44,700 nt of DNA from JBKEDG01 sp047973085 (GTDB lineage: Bacteria > Bacillota_I > Bacilli_A > JBKEDG01), in contig JBKEBI010000012.1 in NCBI GenBank assembly GCA_047973085.1, forward strand, positions 1-44,700, read 5' to 3'. The notes under the pieces are model-generated. The model made no database searches, was not told the origin of the DNA, and was given only the letters and a program-made list of their open reading frames with translations. Below are positions 24,312 to 32,532 of this stretch, piece by piece. The translations under genes and the position numbers were made by a program. Position 1 is the stretch's first letter, and the number at the start of each line of letters is the position of its first letter.

Positions 24312-25268
24312 ATGTTTAAATACATTGTAAAAAGAATTTTAAGTTCCATACCCATTATATTAATAATAACAATTATAGCTTTTACCTTAATTCAGTTAGC
24401 TCCATACGATGCAATAGACACAATCATTAAACCGACAATGAGCCAAGAGCAAATTGATGCATTAAAAGCAGCACATGGATTAGATAAACCTGCAATTGTA
24501 CAATATTTTTATTGGTTAAAAAACGTAATGCAAGGAGATTTAGGTAATTCTATTGTTCATGGATCAAACATTGCACAAAGTTTAGCAGAACGTATACCAA
24601 ATACAATTGCATTAGTATTACCAGCATTTATGATATCATTTGTTATTTCAGTGATTTTAGGGCTTTTAGCAGGAGCAAATAAAGGAAAAAGGATTGATAG
24701 ATTTGTTGAAGGTCTTTGTTCTATAGGAATTTCTATTCCTACATTTTGGATAGCGATACTATTAATAATATTTTTTGCTTCAACCCTTAAATTGTTACCA
24801 ACAAACGGGATGTATACTATTGGTGGTAGTAAATCATTTTACGATTTCTTATTGCATGCAATAATGCCTTGGACAACATTAGTAATAGGTCTTACACCTG
24901 AAATGATAAAATATGTGCGCAGTTCAACAATTGGACAATTAAATGAAGATTACGTACTTGTTCAAAGAGCATATGGAGCTAGTAATTTCAAAATTATTAG
25001 CGTACATGTTTTTAAAAATGTATTGATTCCAATTGTAACAATATTTGGAACATTGCTTCCTATGCTTGTTACAGGTGCCTTTGTTACAGAGTCAATATTT
25101 TCTTGGCCAGGCGTTGGAAAGTATTTTCTTGATGCAGTTAAGCAATTTGATTATCCAATTATAATGGCTGTATTACTCATTTCTTCTGCACTTGTTATTA
25201 TTGGAAATTTAATTGCTGATATTTTATATTGTGTAATTGACCCAAGAATAAGGGAGATGAAATCATGA
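24312..25268 (+). CDS. peptide-type ABC transporter permease, OppB/DppB family
   Basis: This 318-residue permease begins MFKYIVKRILSSIPI, the usual OppB/DppB start, with about six transmembrane segments. The large N-terminal loop holds the LDKPAIVQYFYWL motif and the EAA loop is RAYGASNFKI...HVFKN. The C-terminal GAFVTESIFSWPGVGKYF is diagnostic. AAGGAGG precedes the ATG. It pairs with the next gene. Confidence 0.93.
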   Translation: MFKYIVKRILSSIPIILIITIIAFTLIQLAPYDAIDTIIKPTMSQEQIDALKAAHGLDKPAIVQYFYWLKNVMQGDLGNSIVHGSNIAQSLAERIPNTIALVLPAFMISFVISVILGLLAGANKGKRIDRFVEGLCSIGISIPTFWIAILLIIFFASTLKLLPTNGMYTIGGSKSFYDFLLHAIMPWTTLVIGLTPEMIKYVRSSTIGQLNEDYVLVQRAYGASNFKIISVHVFKNVLIPIVTIFGTLLPMLVTGAFVTESIFSWPGVGKYFLDAVKQFDYPIIMAVLLISSALVIIGNLIADILYCVIDPRIREMKS

Positions 25269-26116
25269 TAAAAAATAGAAAGATAAAAACATTCATCAAT
25301 GAAATGAAAAATGATAAATGGGCAATACTAGCATTAGTAATTCTAAGTATAATAACTATAAGTGCTATTTTTGCTTTTCTGTCACCATATGATCCAGATA
25401 AGATTGACCTTAGTATAAAACACTCTCCCCCAAGTTTGTCTCACCCTTTTGGAACCGATAGTTTTGGAAGAGACTACTTTACTAGAGCTTTATACGGAGC
25501 AAGAGTCTCGTTAATAGTTGGATTATGCTCAATGTTAATTTCAAGCTTTATCGGCATCTTTGTAGGAGTTATTAGTGGGTACTTTGGAGGAGCAATTGAT
25601 TTTATCTCAATGAGAATTGTAGAAATAATTACTTCTATTCCATGGATGGTTCTTGTAATTGTAATTAGTATTTTCTTAAACAGTGGTTTATTTTCTATTA
25701 TTATTTTAATCGGATTTTTTAGTTGGATGAAAATTGCACGTTTAATTAGAGCAGAAGTTTTATCTCTTAAAGAACGTGAGTACATCTTGTACGCAATTTC
25801 CTCAGGACAATCTACATTTAAAATTATTATTAAACATATAATTCCTGGAGTTTTTCCATTATTTATTGTTTCATCAAGTCTTGGAATTGCAAGTGCTATA
25901 ATGGTAGAGTCAACTCTAAGCTTTCTAGGTTATGGGATTACTCCTCCTAACTCTTCTTGGGGAACGATGATTCAATCATCTCAAAGTACTTTAACAATTT
26001 ATCCATATTTATCAATTATTCCTGGAGCATTAATATTTTTAACAATATTTTCAATTAATAAATTAGGTCAAGTACTTAGAATTTCAATTGAACCAAAAGC
26101 TGGAGGTAGTAGATAG
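25265..26116 (+). CDS. peptide-type ABC transporter permease, OppC/DppC family
   Basis: This 283-residue permease has an N-terminal OppC_N segment (DKWAILALVIL) and the HPFGTDSFGRDYFTRALYGAR motif typical of OppC/DppC. The EAA loop (YAISSGQSTFKIIIKHIIPG) and FLGYGITPPNSSWG follow. The ATG overlaps the oppB stop (ATGA). It forms the translocation pore with the preceding protein. Confidence 0.93.
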   Translation: MIKNRKIKTFINEMKNDKWAILALVILSIITISAIFAFLSPYDPDKIDLSIKHSPPSLSHPFGTDSFGRDYFTRALYGARVSLIVGLCSMLISSFIGIFVGVISGYFGGAIDFISMRIVEIITSIPWMVLVIVISIFLNSGLFSIIILIGFFSWMKIARLIRAEVLSLKEREYILYAISSGQSTFKIIIKHIIPGVFPLFIVSSSLGIASAIMVESTLSFLGYGITPPNSSWGTMIQSSQSTLTIYPYLSIIPGALIFLTIFSINKLGQVLRISIEPKAGGSR

Positions 26117-26118
26117 TA

Positions 26119-27084
26119 ATGAATATTTTAGAAGTAAAAAATTTAAATACCAAATTTAAAACTAAAACAGGTGAGTTAGATGCCCTTCAAAATATTAATT
26201 TTACTGTAGCTGAAGGGGATACACTTGGGATCGTTGGAGAAAGTGGAAGTGGGAAAAGTCTTACTGTAAAATCAATTCTACATATTTTACCAAAAACTGG
26301 ATATATTGATAGTGGAGTTATAAAATTTGCAGGTAATGATGTTACCAATATGAATAGTCAACAATTTAGAAAAATTCAGGGTAATGAAATCTCAATTATT
26401 TTTCAAGATCCAATGACAGCTTTAAACCCTTTAAAAACAATTGGATTTCACATAGATGAAGTATTAATAAGGCATCTGGGTTTAAATAAAAAGCAAGCAA
26501 GAAAAAGAACAATTGAACTACTAAAAATGGTAGAAATACCTAATAGTGAGATTAGAGTAAATGAATACCCTCATCAATTTAGTGGAGGTATGCGACAAAG
26601 AGTTATGATTGCTTTATCACTTGCATGTAATCCTAAACTGTTGATCGCTGATGAGCCTACTACTGCACTTGATGTTACTATTCAAGCTCAGATTTTGAAG
26701 TTATTAAAAACTTTGCAAAGTAAATATAAAATGACAATTATTTTAATAACTCATGACCTAGCAGTTGTTTATTCAATGTGTTCAAATATTATTGTTATGT
26801 ACGGTGGAAGAATTATGGAGCAAGGAAATAGAGAAGAAATTTTTACTAGTCCAAAGCACCCATACACAAAAGCATTACTTCAAGCTCTACCAACAATGGA
26901 AAGTAATAAATTGATTCCTATTGAAGGTATTGCTCCTTCTCTAGAATCTATGCCTAAGGGATGCCCCTTTGCAAAAAGATGCAACAAAGTTGTAGATATC
27001 TGTCGTGAAAAATTCCCCAAAATAACTAGATTTAGTGATACACATCAAGTATATTGTTTTGAGGCAGGTGATAATAATGAGTAA
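26119..27084 (+). CDS. peptide-type ABC transporter ATPase, OppD/DppD family
   Basis: This 321-residue ATPase has Walker A GESGSGKS, Q-loop IFQDPMTALNP, signature FSGGMRQRVMIA, Walker B LLIADEPTTALD and H-loop ITHDL. The C-terminal oligopeptide/dipeptide extension includes GCPFAKRC and later Cys residues that in some family members bind an iron-sulfur cluster. It starts 2 nt after the oppC stop. Confidence 0.94.
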   Translation: MNILEVKNLNTKFKTKTGELDALQNINFTVAEGDTLGIVGESGSGKSLTVKSILHILPKTGYIDSGVIKFAGNDVTNMNSQQFRKIQGNEISIIFQDPMTALNPLKTIGFHIDEVLIRHLGLNKKQARKRTIELLKMVEIPNSEIRVNEYPHQFSGGMRQRVMIALSLACNPKLLIADEPTTALDVTIQAQILKLLKTLQSKYKMTIILITHDLAVVYSMCSNIIVMYGGRIMEQGNREEIFTSPKHPYTKALLQALPTMESNKLIPIEGIAPSLESMPKGCPFAKRCNKVVDICREKFPKITRFSDTHQVYCFEAGDNNE

Positions 27085-28036
27085 AGAGGTATTGATTGAA
27101 GTAAAAAATTTAAAAAAACATTTTAAAACGAAAAAGGGCACTCTAAAAGCTGTTGATAATGTAAGTTTTGAAATTTACAAAGGTGAAACATTTGGACTTG
27201 TTGGAGAAAGTGGTTGTGGAAAATCGACATTAGGAAGAGTTATTACAGGACTTTACTCTCAAGATGGAGGTAGTGTTTTTTATCAAGATAATGAAATTAC
27301 AAATATTTCTAAAAAAAGTTTTAAAACCTACCAGAAAAAAATGCAAATAATTTTTCAAGACCCTTATTCTTCACTAAATCCTAACATGAATGTTGCAGAA
27401 ATAATAGAAGAGCCAATAAAGATTCATAATAATAAAATTAGTAAACAAGAGGCCGAGGCTATTGTGGATAATGTACTTACTAAAGTTGGTCTTGATTTAG
27501 ATTCAAAAATAAAGTATCCTCATGAATTTTCAGGTGGACAACGCCAAAGAATTGGAATTGCTAGAGCACTTAGTGTTAAACCAGAATTTATTTTATGTGA
27601 TGAACCTATTTCTGCACTTGATGTATCTATTCAAGCTCAAATAGTAAATACTTTAAAAGATATACAAGAAACTTCTAAAGTTGCCTACTTATTTGTTGCA
27701 CATGATATATCTATGGTCAAATATATTAGTGACCGTATTGGAGTAATGTATCTTGGAAGAATTATCGAAATAGGCACAAGTGATGAAATTGTTAATAACC
27801 CTCAACATCCATATACAAAAATGTTATTAAATTCAATTCCACATATTAATCAAGACTTTGATTTAAATCAAGATATTATTCAAGGTGATATTCCAAGCCC
27901 AATTGATTTACCAAAGGGATGTAGATTTCAGTCAAGGTGCAGCAAAGTTTTTGATAAATGTCTTGAACATGAACCTGATCTAATTGATATTAATACTGGG
28001 CATAAATCAGCATGTTGGCTATGTGAAAATAAATAA
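27077..28036 (+). CDS. peptide-type ABC transporter ATPase, OppF/DppF family
   Basis: This 319-residue ATPase has Walker A GESGCGKS, Q-loop IFQDPYSSLNP, signature FSGGQRQRIGIA, Walker B FILCDEPISALD and H-loop VAHDI. The tail includes GCRFQSRC and CLEHEPDLI, the OppF C-terminal Cys motif. I start at the ATG at 27077 (MSKEVLIEV), after AGGTGA and overlapping oppD by 8 nt; the longer in-frame extension is inside oppD. Last gene of the operon. Confidence 0.94.
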   Translation: MSKEVLIEVKNLKKHFKTKKGTLKAVDNVSFEIYKGETFGLVGESGCGKSTLGRVITGLYSQDGGSVFYQDNEITNISKKSFKTYQKKMQIIFQDPYSSLNPNMNVAEIIEEPIKIHNNKISKQEAEAIVDNVLTKVGLDLDSKIKYPHEFSGGQRQRIGIARALSVKPEFILCDEPISALDVSIQAQIVNTLKDIQETSKVAYLFVAHDISMVKYISDRIGVMYLGRIIEIGTSDEIVNNPQHPYTKMLLNSIPHINQDFDLNQDIIQGDIPSPIDLPKGCRFQSRCSKVFDKCLEHEPDLIDINTGHKSACWLCENK

Positions 28037-28071
28037 AAAGTATCAAGCATTAACTTGCTACTAATTAAAAT

Positions 28072-28094
28072 CTCATTATTAATGAGGTTTTTTT
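28072..28094 (+). terminator. terminator between the ABC operon and cueP
   Basis: Stem CTCATT / AATGAG with ATT loop followed by G and seven Ts on the plus strand. It also works as a weaker terminator for the convergent cueP gene, whose stop codon overlaps it. Confidence 0.82.
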
Positions 28095-28644
28095 ATTTTA
28101 ATTGAAAAGATGTAATACATGTATAACTATCACTAAATGTTTCAAATTCAAATGTTCCTGATTTATCGTTAATAGAAATTTCAATTGTATAAACCTTATC
28201 TCTATCTAACCAAAATCCTATAAATCCATTACTATATGATTCTCTATTTCCTTCATATACAATATTTCCTTCATTATCTTGAAGTTTAATTTCAAAATTT
28301 CTATTACCAAACTCTCCTCTGCATCCTGCAAGAGAATGAATAGCTCACTCATGAGTACTATTTACATATGGGGCTATAGAAACATAGAACAAGTCATCAC
28401 TATCAACAAGTTCAACACTTTCATTTTTATACTCTAACTCAATTCTATCTTGCCATACTGCTCCGGAAATATCTTCATTCAAATCATTTTCCATTTTTTC
28501 AACAACTTCTCTAGTGCTAAGACCATTTATATATTTTTCTATATCTGTTTGATCAACTTCTTTTTTTTCAATAAAGCCTTTACCTACAAGAACTCCAGCT
28601 ACAAGTAGAACAATTGCAACAATAATTCCAATTTTCTTATTCAT
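28093..28644 (-). CDS. cueP: CueP-family copper protein with in-frame UGA (predicted selenoprotein)
   Basis: The gene encodes 183 residues if the UGA at 28345-28347 is read as selenocysteine (residue 100). An N-terminal membrane anchor (KIGIIVAIVLLVAG) precedes a CueP domain: FYVSIAPYVNSTHE, then UGA, then AIHSLAGCRGEFGN, NGFIGFWL and a C-terminal DSYTCIT. CueP proteins carry Cys at this place (motif THECFxHSL); Sec100, Cys108 and Cys176 have the same spacings (8 and 68) as Salmonella C96, C104 and C172 as I recall them. CueP binds and reduces copper in the cell envelope. GAGG precedes the ATG, 9 nt after copA. The frame stays open for 83 codons past the UGA. A pseudogene is the alternative, but the SECIS argues against it. 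Confidence 0.9.
28315..28336 (-). promoter_or_regulatory. bacterial SECIS element in cueP
   Basis: Minus strand TTCTCT, bulged T, GCA, loop GGA, TGC, AGAGGA: a 6-bp stem (one G-U), a single bulged U, a 3-bp GC-rich stem and a G-G loop. There are 14 nt between UGA and the bulged U. As I remember it, the E. coli fdhF SECIS (GGU-U-GCA-GGUC-UGC-ACC) has the same order and the same 14-nt distance. Confidence 0.85.
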
Positions 28645-28653
28645 ATATTATCC

Positions 28654-31062
28654 TCATTTCTTAACATTAAATCTCTTTAGTATTAATGAATTTGTAACAA
28701 CTGAAACAGAACTAAAAGCCATTGCTGCTCCAGAAATAATTGGACTAAGAAATCCAAGCATTGCAAAAGGAATACCAATTACATTATAAATAAATGCCCA
28801 AAATAAATTTTGTTTTATTTTTCTCATAGTTTTTTTTGATAATCTTATTGCTGTAGGAATAGTTCTAAGATCACTATTCATTAAAGTAATATCAGCAGCT
28901 TCAATTGCGATATCTGTTCCAGAGCCCATTGCCATACCGATATTTGCAGTAACAAGAGCAGGAGCATCATTAATACCATCACCTACCATAGCTACAACTT
29001 TTCCTTGTTTCATCAACTTATCAACTTCTTTTGCCTTATCCTCAGGAAGAACTTCAGCAAGCACATTTTCAATACCTACTTGATCTGCAATAGTTTTAGC
29101 AGTTCTCTTATTGTCACCACTCATCATATATAATTCAATACCTAATTTATGTAGGCTTTGTACTGCTTCAAATGATGTTTCTTTGATTGTATCTGCAACT
29201 GCGATAATTGCAACTAAACTGTGATCAATAGCCATTAACATTGCAGTTTTTCCCTTAGATTCCAATGACTGTATTGTATCCTCATAATCTGAGTAAACAA
29301 TATTATTTTCTGACATCAATTTTCTTGTTCCAACATAGATGTTGCTATTATCATATTGCGCATAAATACCTTGTCCCACAATAGCTTCAAAACTATTTGC
29401 GTCACTTATTGTTTCAAACTTATTTAATGCCATTTCATATATTGCAAAACCTAAAGGATGTTCTGAACCTCTTTCTGCAATACCAGCTAATTTTAAAATT
29501 TCTTCCTCGCTATATGAAGAAATTGAAATAATATCTGTAACTGCTGGCTTTCCTTTAGTAATTGTTCCCGTCTTATCAAATACTATCGTATCAATCTTAC
29601 ATGCAGTCTGTAAATGTTCTCCACTTTTAATCAAAATTCCAGCCTCTGCACCCTTCCCAGTACCTACCATTATCGCAGTCGGTGTTGCAAGACCTAATGC
29701 ACAAGGACAGGCAATTACAAGGACTGAAACCATTGTTATTATTCCCATTGTAGAATTATCAAAAATAAATGTCCATACAAGAAATGTTAAAACTGATAGT
29801 ACTAATACAATTGGTACAAAAACACTTGAAATCTTATCTGCCAACTTTTGAATTGGAGCTTTAGATCCACTCGCTTCTTCAACAAGTTTAATAATTTGAG
29901 ATAAAACTGTATCACTACCAATTTTTGAGGCTTTAAATTTAAATGTACTAAACTTATTAATAGTAGCACCGATGACACTATCTCCAACTTCTTTTTCAAT
30001 CGGCAAACTCTCTCCTGTTATCATTGATTCATCAATTGAAGAAGAACCTTCAATAATTACTCCATCCACTGGAATTTTTTCACCTGGTTTTACAACAACA
30101 ATATCATCTATTTCTACTTCATTAATATCAATTTCTACTTCTACATCATTTCTTATAACAATTGCTGTTTTTGCCTGTAGCCCTATCAATTTTTTTATAG
30201 CTTCACTTGTTTTTCCCTTAGCAACTGCTTCTAGATATTTTCCTAAAACAATTAAAGTAATTATTACTGCTGACGCTTCAAAATATAATTCGCTTTTTGC
30301 TTCTACATTAGTTGCAAAAAAAGCATTAAAGATACTAAAGAAATAGGCTGCTGAAGTTCCTATTGCAATTAATACATCCATATTAGCTGATTTTGATTTC
30401 AGTGCTTTGTATGCATTTTTATAAAACCTTAATCCAACTATAAATTGCACAGGTGTAGCAAATGCTAGTTGAACCCATGGATTGTGCAAAAACATCGTAA
30501 TTGGTCCCATTGTTCCAATAATATTTAAAACCATTGCTACTACTAGTGGAAAACTTAAAACAGCAGCAAAAACAAAATGAGTTTTAAGTTTTGAAATTTC
30601 CTTGTTTTTTTCTTCAACTTCATAACTAGACTCATCTGTTCTAATTTTTGCTTCATAACCTATTTCATTAATTGCAATGATTAATTCTGATAATTTTACT
30701 TTTTGTGGTTCATATTTAACATTTGCTTTTTCTGTTGCAAAATTCACATTAGCACGAATTACTCCTTCAAACTGATTTAATTTACTTTCAATTTTTGAAG
30801 CACATGACGCGCAGCTCATTCCTACAATATCTAATACAATACTACTTGTTTCAATATCAACAATAGCTTCATACCCCAGTAACTCTATCTCTGAAATAAT
30901 TTCATGTACACTAACTTCTTTTTCATCAAATTCAATATTTAACTTTTCAGTAGCTAAATTAACATTAGCATTAATTACTCCCTCGTGAGCATTCAATGTA
31001 TTATTAATTTTAGTAGCACATGATACACAACTCATTCCATTAATTTTAATTACTTCCTTCAT
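28654..31062 (-). CDS. copA: copper-exporting P1B-type ATPase
   Basis: This 802-residue CopA has two N-terminal HMA metal-binding domains (GMSCVSCATK and GMSCASCASK), then eight transmembrane segments. The membrane CPC motif is ACPCALG, the phosphorylation site DKTGTITKG and the hinge GDGINDAPAL, with the SEHPLG motif in the nucleotide domain. It pumps Cu(I) out of the cytoplasm, where CueP can receive or oxidise/reduce it. I start at the ATG at 31060-31062 after AGGAAGTGA; it overlaps the upstream small gene by 17 nt. Confidence 0.96.
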   Translation of the reverse strand: MKEVIKINGMSCVSCATKINNTLNAHEGVINANVNLATEKLNIEFDEKEVSVHEIISEIELLGYEAIVDIETSSIVLDIVGMSCASCASKIESKLNQFEGVIRANVNFATEKANVKYEPQKVKLSELIIAINEIGYEAKIRTDESSYEVEEKNKEISKLKTHFVFAAVLSFPLVVAMVLNIIGTMGPITMFLHNPWVQLAFATPVQFIVGLRFYKNAYKALKSKSANMDVLIAIGTSAAYFFSIFNAFFATNVEAKSELYFEASAVIITLIVLGKYLEAVAKGKTSEAIKKLIGLQAKTAIVIRNDVEVEIDINEVEIDDIVVVKPGEKIPVDGVIIEGSSSIDESMITGESLPIEKEVGDSVIGATINKFSTFKFKASKIGSDTVLSQIIKLVEEASGSKAPIQKLADKISSVFVPIVLVLSVLTFLVWTFIFDNSTMGIITMVSVLVIACPCALGLATPTAIMVGTGKGAEAGILIKSGEHLQTACKIDTIVFDKTGTITKGKPAVTDIISISSYSEEEILKLAGIAERGSEHPLGFAIYEMALNKFETISDANSFEAIVGQGIYAQYDNSNIYVGTRKLMSENNIVYSDYEDTIQSLESKGKTAMLMAIDHSLVAIIAVADTIKETSFEAVQSLHKLGIELYMMSGDNKRTAKTIADQVGIENVLAEVLPEDKAKEVDKLMKQGKVVAMVGDGINDAPALVTANIGMAMGSGTDIAIEAADITLMNSDLRTIPTAIRLSKKTMRKIKQNLFWAFIYNVIGIPFAMLGFLSPIISGAAMAFSSVSVVTNSLILKRFNVKK

Positions 31063-31234
31063 CACAATCACTTCCTGTAATAACTTTCATTTTACTAGTA
31101 AATTCTGCTTCTGAAATCTCTCCCTCAATAAACTTTTTTTTCAACATTTCTTCACTATTTAAATTTTTAGTACCACGATCATCTTTAAGCAAATAAAATC
31201 CACCAACTAATAATAATACTATAATTATCCACAT
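31046..31234 (-). CDS. small membrane protein with SHOCT-like C-terminus
   Basis: This 62-residue protein has a single N-terminal transmembrane helix (WIIIVLLLVGGFYLL) and a short helical tail EEMLKKKFIEGEISEAEFTSKM that resembles a SHOCT (short C-terminal) domain. The C-terminus SDCDEG has one Cys. GGAGGAG is upstream. Similar tiny membrane proteins often sit beside copA in Gram-positives; function is unknown. It overlaps copA by 17 nt, which supports co-regulation. Confidence 0.78.
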   Translation of the reverse strand: MWIIIVLLLVGGFYLLKDDRGTKNLNSEEMLKKKFIEGEISEAEFTSKMKVITGSDCDEGSN

Positions 31235-31259
31235 AAGCTCTCCTCCTTTAATTAAAATC

Positions 31260-31565
31260 TTATCTCACTCTACGATAATTGCTATCGTCTATATCATACT
31301 CTTCATGACAATTACCATAATCTTCATGCATCCCATAAAATGTACTATCATACTTCTCATCTCTATACCTATGCATTCCATATCCTACACCATAAGTTGC
31401 ATCATCATAGTCTCTACTTCTATGCATTCCATATCCCATTCTATAAGATACACTATCTGCACGCAAATTATTTTCACTACAGTTAAAAAACATTCCTACT
31501 ACAAGCGCTCCTATAGTTAAAAGCCCCGCAGCGCTTATTAATACTATACCAATTTTCTTATTCAT
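31260..31565 (-). CDS. Met/His/Tyr-rich repeat membrane-anchored protein of the copper operon
   Basis: This 101-residue protein begins MNKKIGIVLISAAG, a membrane anchor with a Cys soon after (FFNC), very like the start of CueP. The outer part is repetitive: YRMGYGMHRSRDYDD, YGVGYGMHRYRDEKYD, then FYGMHEDYGNCHEE, three tandem copies built on a YGMH core. Met and His next to each other and the operon context suggest extracytoplasmic Cu(I) or Ag(I) binding. No family is recognised. The ribosome site is GGAG. Confidence 0.72.
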   Translation of the reverse strand: MNKKIGIVLISAAGLLTIGALVVGMFFNCSENNLRADSVSYRMGYGMHRSRDYDDATYGVGYGMHRYRDEKYDSTFYGMHEDYGNCHEEYDIDDSNYRRVR

Positions 31566-31643
31566 AATCTTTCAACTCCTTTATAAATCAATTATAAGTT
31601 AAATTTATGGAGATTGTGTGTAGAAAATCATTATATTTAATAC

Positions 31644-32327
31644 TTATCCTCCAAATCGATATCCTACGCCTCTTACAGTAAGAATATATTTTGGATTTGA
31701 TGAATCTGATTCAATTTTATGCCTCAAATTCTTTATGTGAGAATCAATAGCACGATTATATCCATCATAATCGTCTCCAATAATAAAAGATATTAATTCT
31801 TCACGTGAAAAAACTTTTTTAGGAAATTTACTTAATGTAAACAAAATTTCTTTTTCAGTGTTTGTTAAACTACACTCAATATTGTTTTTTAAAACAATAT
31901 GACTTGAAAAATTGATTTTTAAATCTCCATCATTATATTCAATAAAATTATCATCTTTAAAATTATTTATTCTTCGAAAAATACTATTTATCCGTGTAAT
32001 AAGTTCTCTCATACTAAAAGGTTTTGTAAGATAATCATCAGCACCGATATCAAGACCTTCAATCATACTATCTTCTGAAGATTTTGCTGTTAGCATTACA
32101 ATTGGTACATTTGAACTTTCTCTGATTTTTTTGCATACTTCCTCTCCCATTAATTTTGGTATCATTAAGTCTAAAATGATCAAATCAGGAGCATGCTTAT
32201 AAAATAACTCTAAAGCACTAAGTCCATCATAGGCTTGGATAACTTCATAGTTATTTTTTTCTAAATATGCACATATATTGTTAGAAATTGTCTTCTGGTC
32301 TTCTACAACAAGTATTAGCGAATTCAT
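31644..32327 (-). CDS. OmpR/PhoB-family response regulator (no kinase nearby)
   Basis: This 227-residue response regulator has a receiver domain (VVEDQ acidic pocket, phospho-acceptor Asp in LIILDLMIPKLMG, Thr in MLTAKSS, Lys in DYLTKPFS). A winged-helix DNA-binding domain ends RGVGYRFGG. I start at the ATG at 32325-32327, 9 nt after GGAG; an ATG three codons earlier abuts that site. It is the first gene of the copper operon but no histidine kinase follows. Autoregulation by copper stress is inferred from position. Confidence 0.9.
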   Translation of the reverse strand: MNSLILVVEDQKTISNNICAYLEKNNYEVIQAYDGLSALELFYKHAPDLIILDLMIPKLMGEEVCKKIRESSNVPIVMLTAKSSEDSMIEGLDIGADDYLTKPFSMRELITRINSIFRRINNFKDDNFIEYNDGDLKINFSSHIVLKNNIECSLTNTEKEILFTLSKFPKKVFSREELISFIIGDDYDGYNRAIDSHIKNLRHKIESDSSNPKYILTVRGVGYRFGG

Positions 32328-32347
32328 AGTTATCATCTCCTATAGTA

Positions 32348-32376
32348 ATTATAACACACTAAATTTATATGCTAAA
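32348..32376 (-). promoter_or_regulatory. possible promoter of the copper operon
   Basis: Minus-strand -35 TTTAGC (32371-32376), 17-bp spacer, -10 TATAAT (32348-32353). The -35 is poor, as in activated promoters. A second TATAAT lies upstream and overlaps the divergent promoter region. Confidence 0.5.
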
Positions 32377-32402
32377 ATATATCATACTATTATAACAAAT
32401 AG

Positions 32403-32431
32403 TTGCCATATCCTATAAAATAAACTATAAT
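32403..32431 (+). promoter_or_regulatory. promoter of the PhnCDE-like transporter operon
   Basis: -35 TTGCCA (32403-32408), 17-bp spacer, -10 TATAAT (32426-32431). The leader of about 95 nt contains a very strong ribosome site in front of a four-codon ORF and then a hairpin. Confidence 0.78.
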
Positions 32432-32450
32432 AAATCTGGAGGTGAAGGTA

Positions 32451-32465
32451 ATGCAAAACAAATGA
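32451..32465 (+). CDS. four-codon UGA-terminated leader ORF (MQNK)
   Basis: GGAGGTGA, the best ribosome site in this region, lies 6 nt before ATG-CAA-AAC-AAA-TGA. Past this UGA the same frame meets a second UGA at 32484-32486. A hairpin with a GGC loop (32498-32512) has its loop 18 nt after the second UGA. A ribosome loaded here would end at UGA unless it is decoded. Real translation is inferred from the ribosome site only. Confidence 0.42.
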   Translation: MQNK

Positions 32466-32497
32466 TTAAAACGTAAAAAAATATGATTAAATTATCT

Positions 32498-32512
32498 TCA
32501 CAAGGCTTGTGA
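32498..32512 (+). promoter_or_regulatory. leader hairpin with GGC loop before the PhnD-like gene
   Basis: TCACAA / TTGTGA, a 6-bp stem closing a GGC loop, 20 bases before the first Met codon of the binding protein. No T run follows. The loop composition matches the hairpin in the other transporter leader at 22654-22656. Confidence 0.5.
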
Positions 32513-32532
32513 GGAAACAAAAGGAGAAAAGA

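Noticed and set aside
28345..28644. A 99-residue membrane protein ending at the UGA as the complete gene
   Set aside because: The same frame continues with recognisable CueP sequence and a SECIS; a protein stopping there would lack two of the three conserved Cys positions.
28093..28644. UGA as Trp (mycoplasma-type code)
   Set aside because: UGA ends tupA, oppB, copA and the double permease, and Trp is written UGG throughout.
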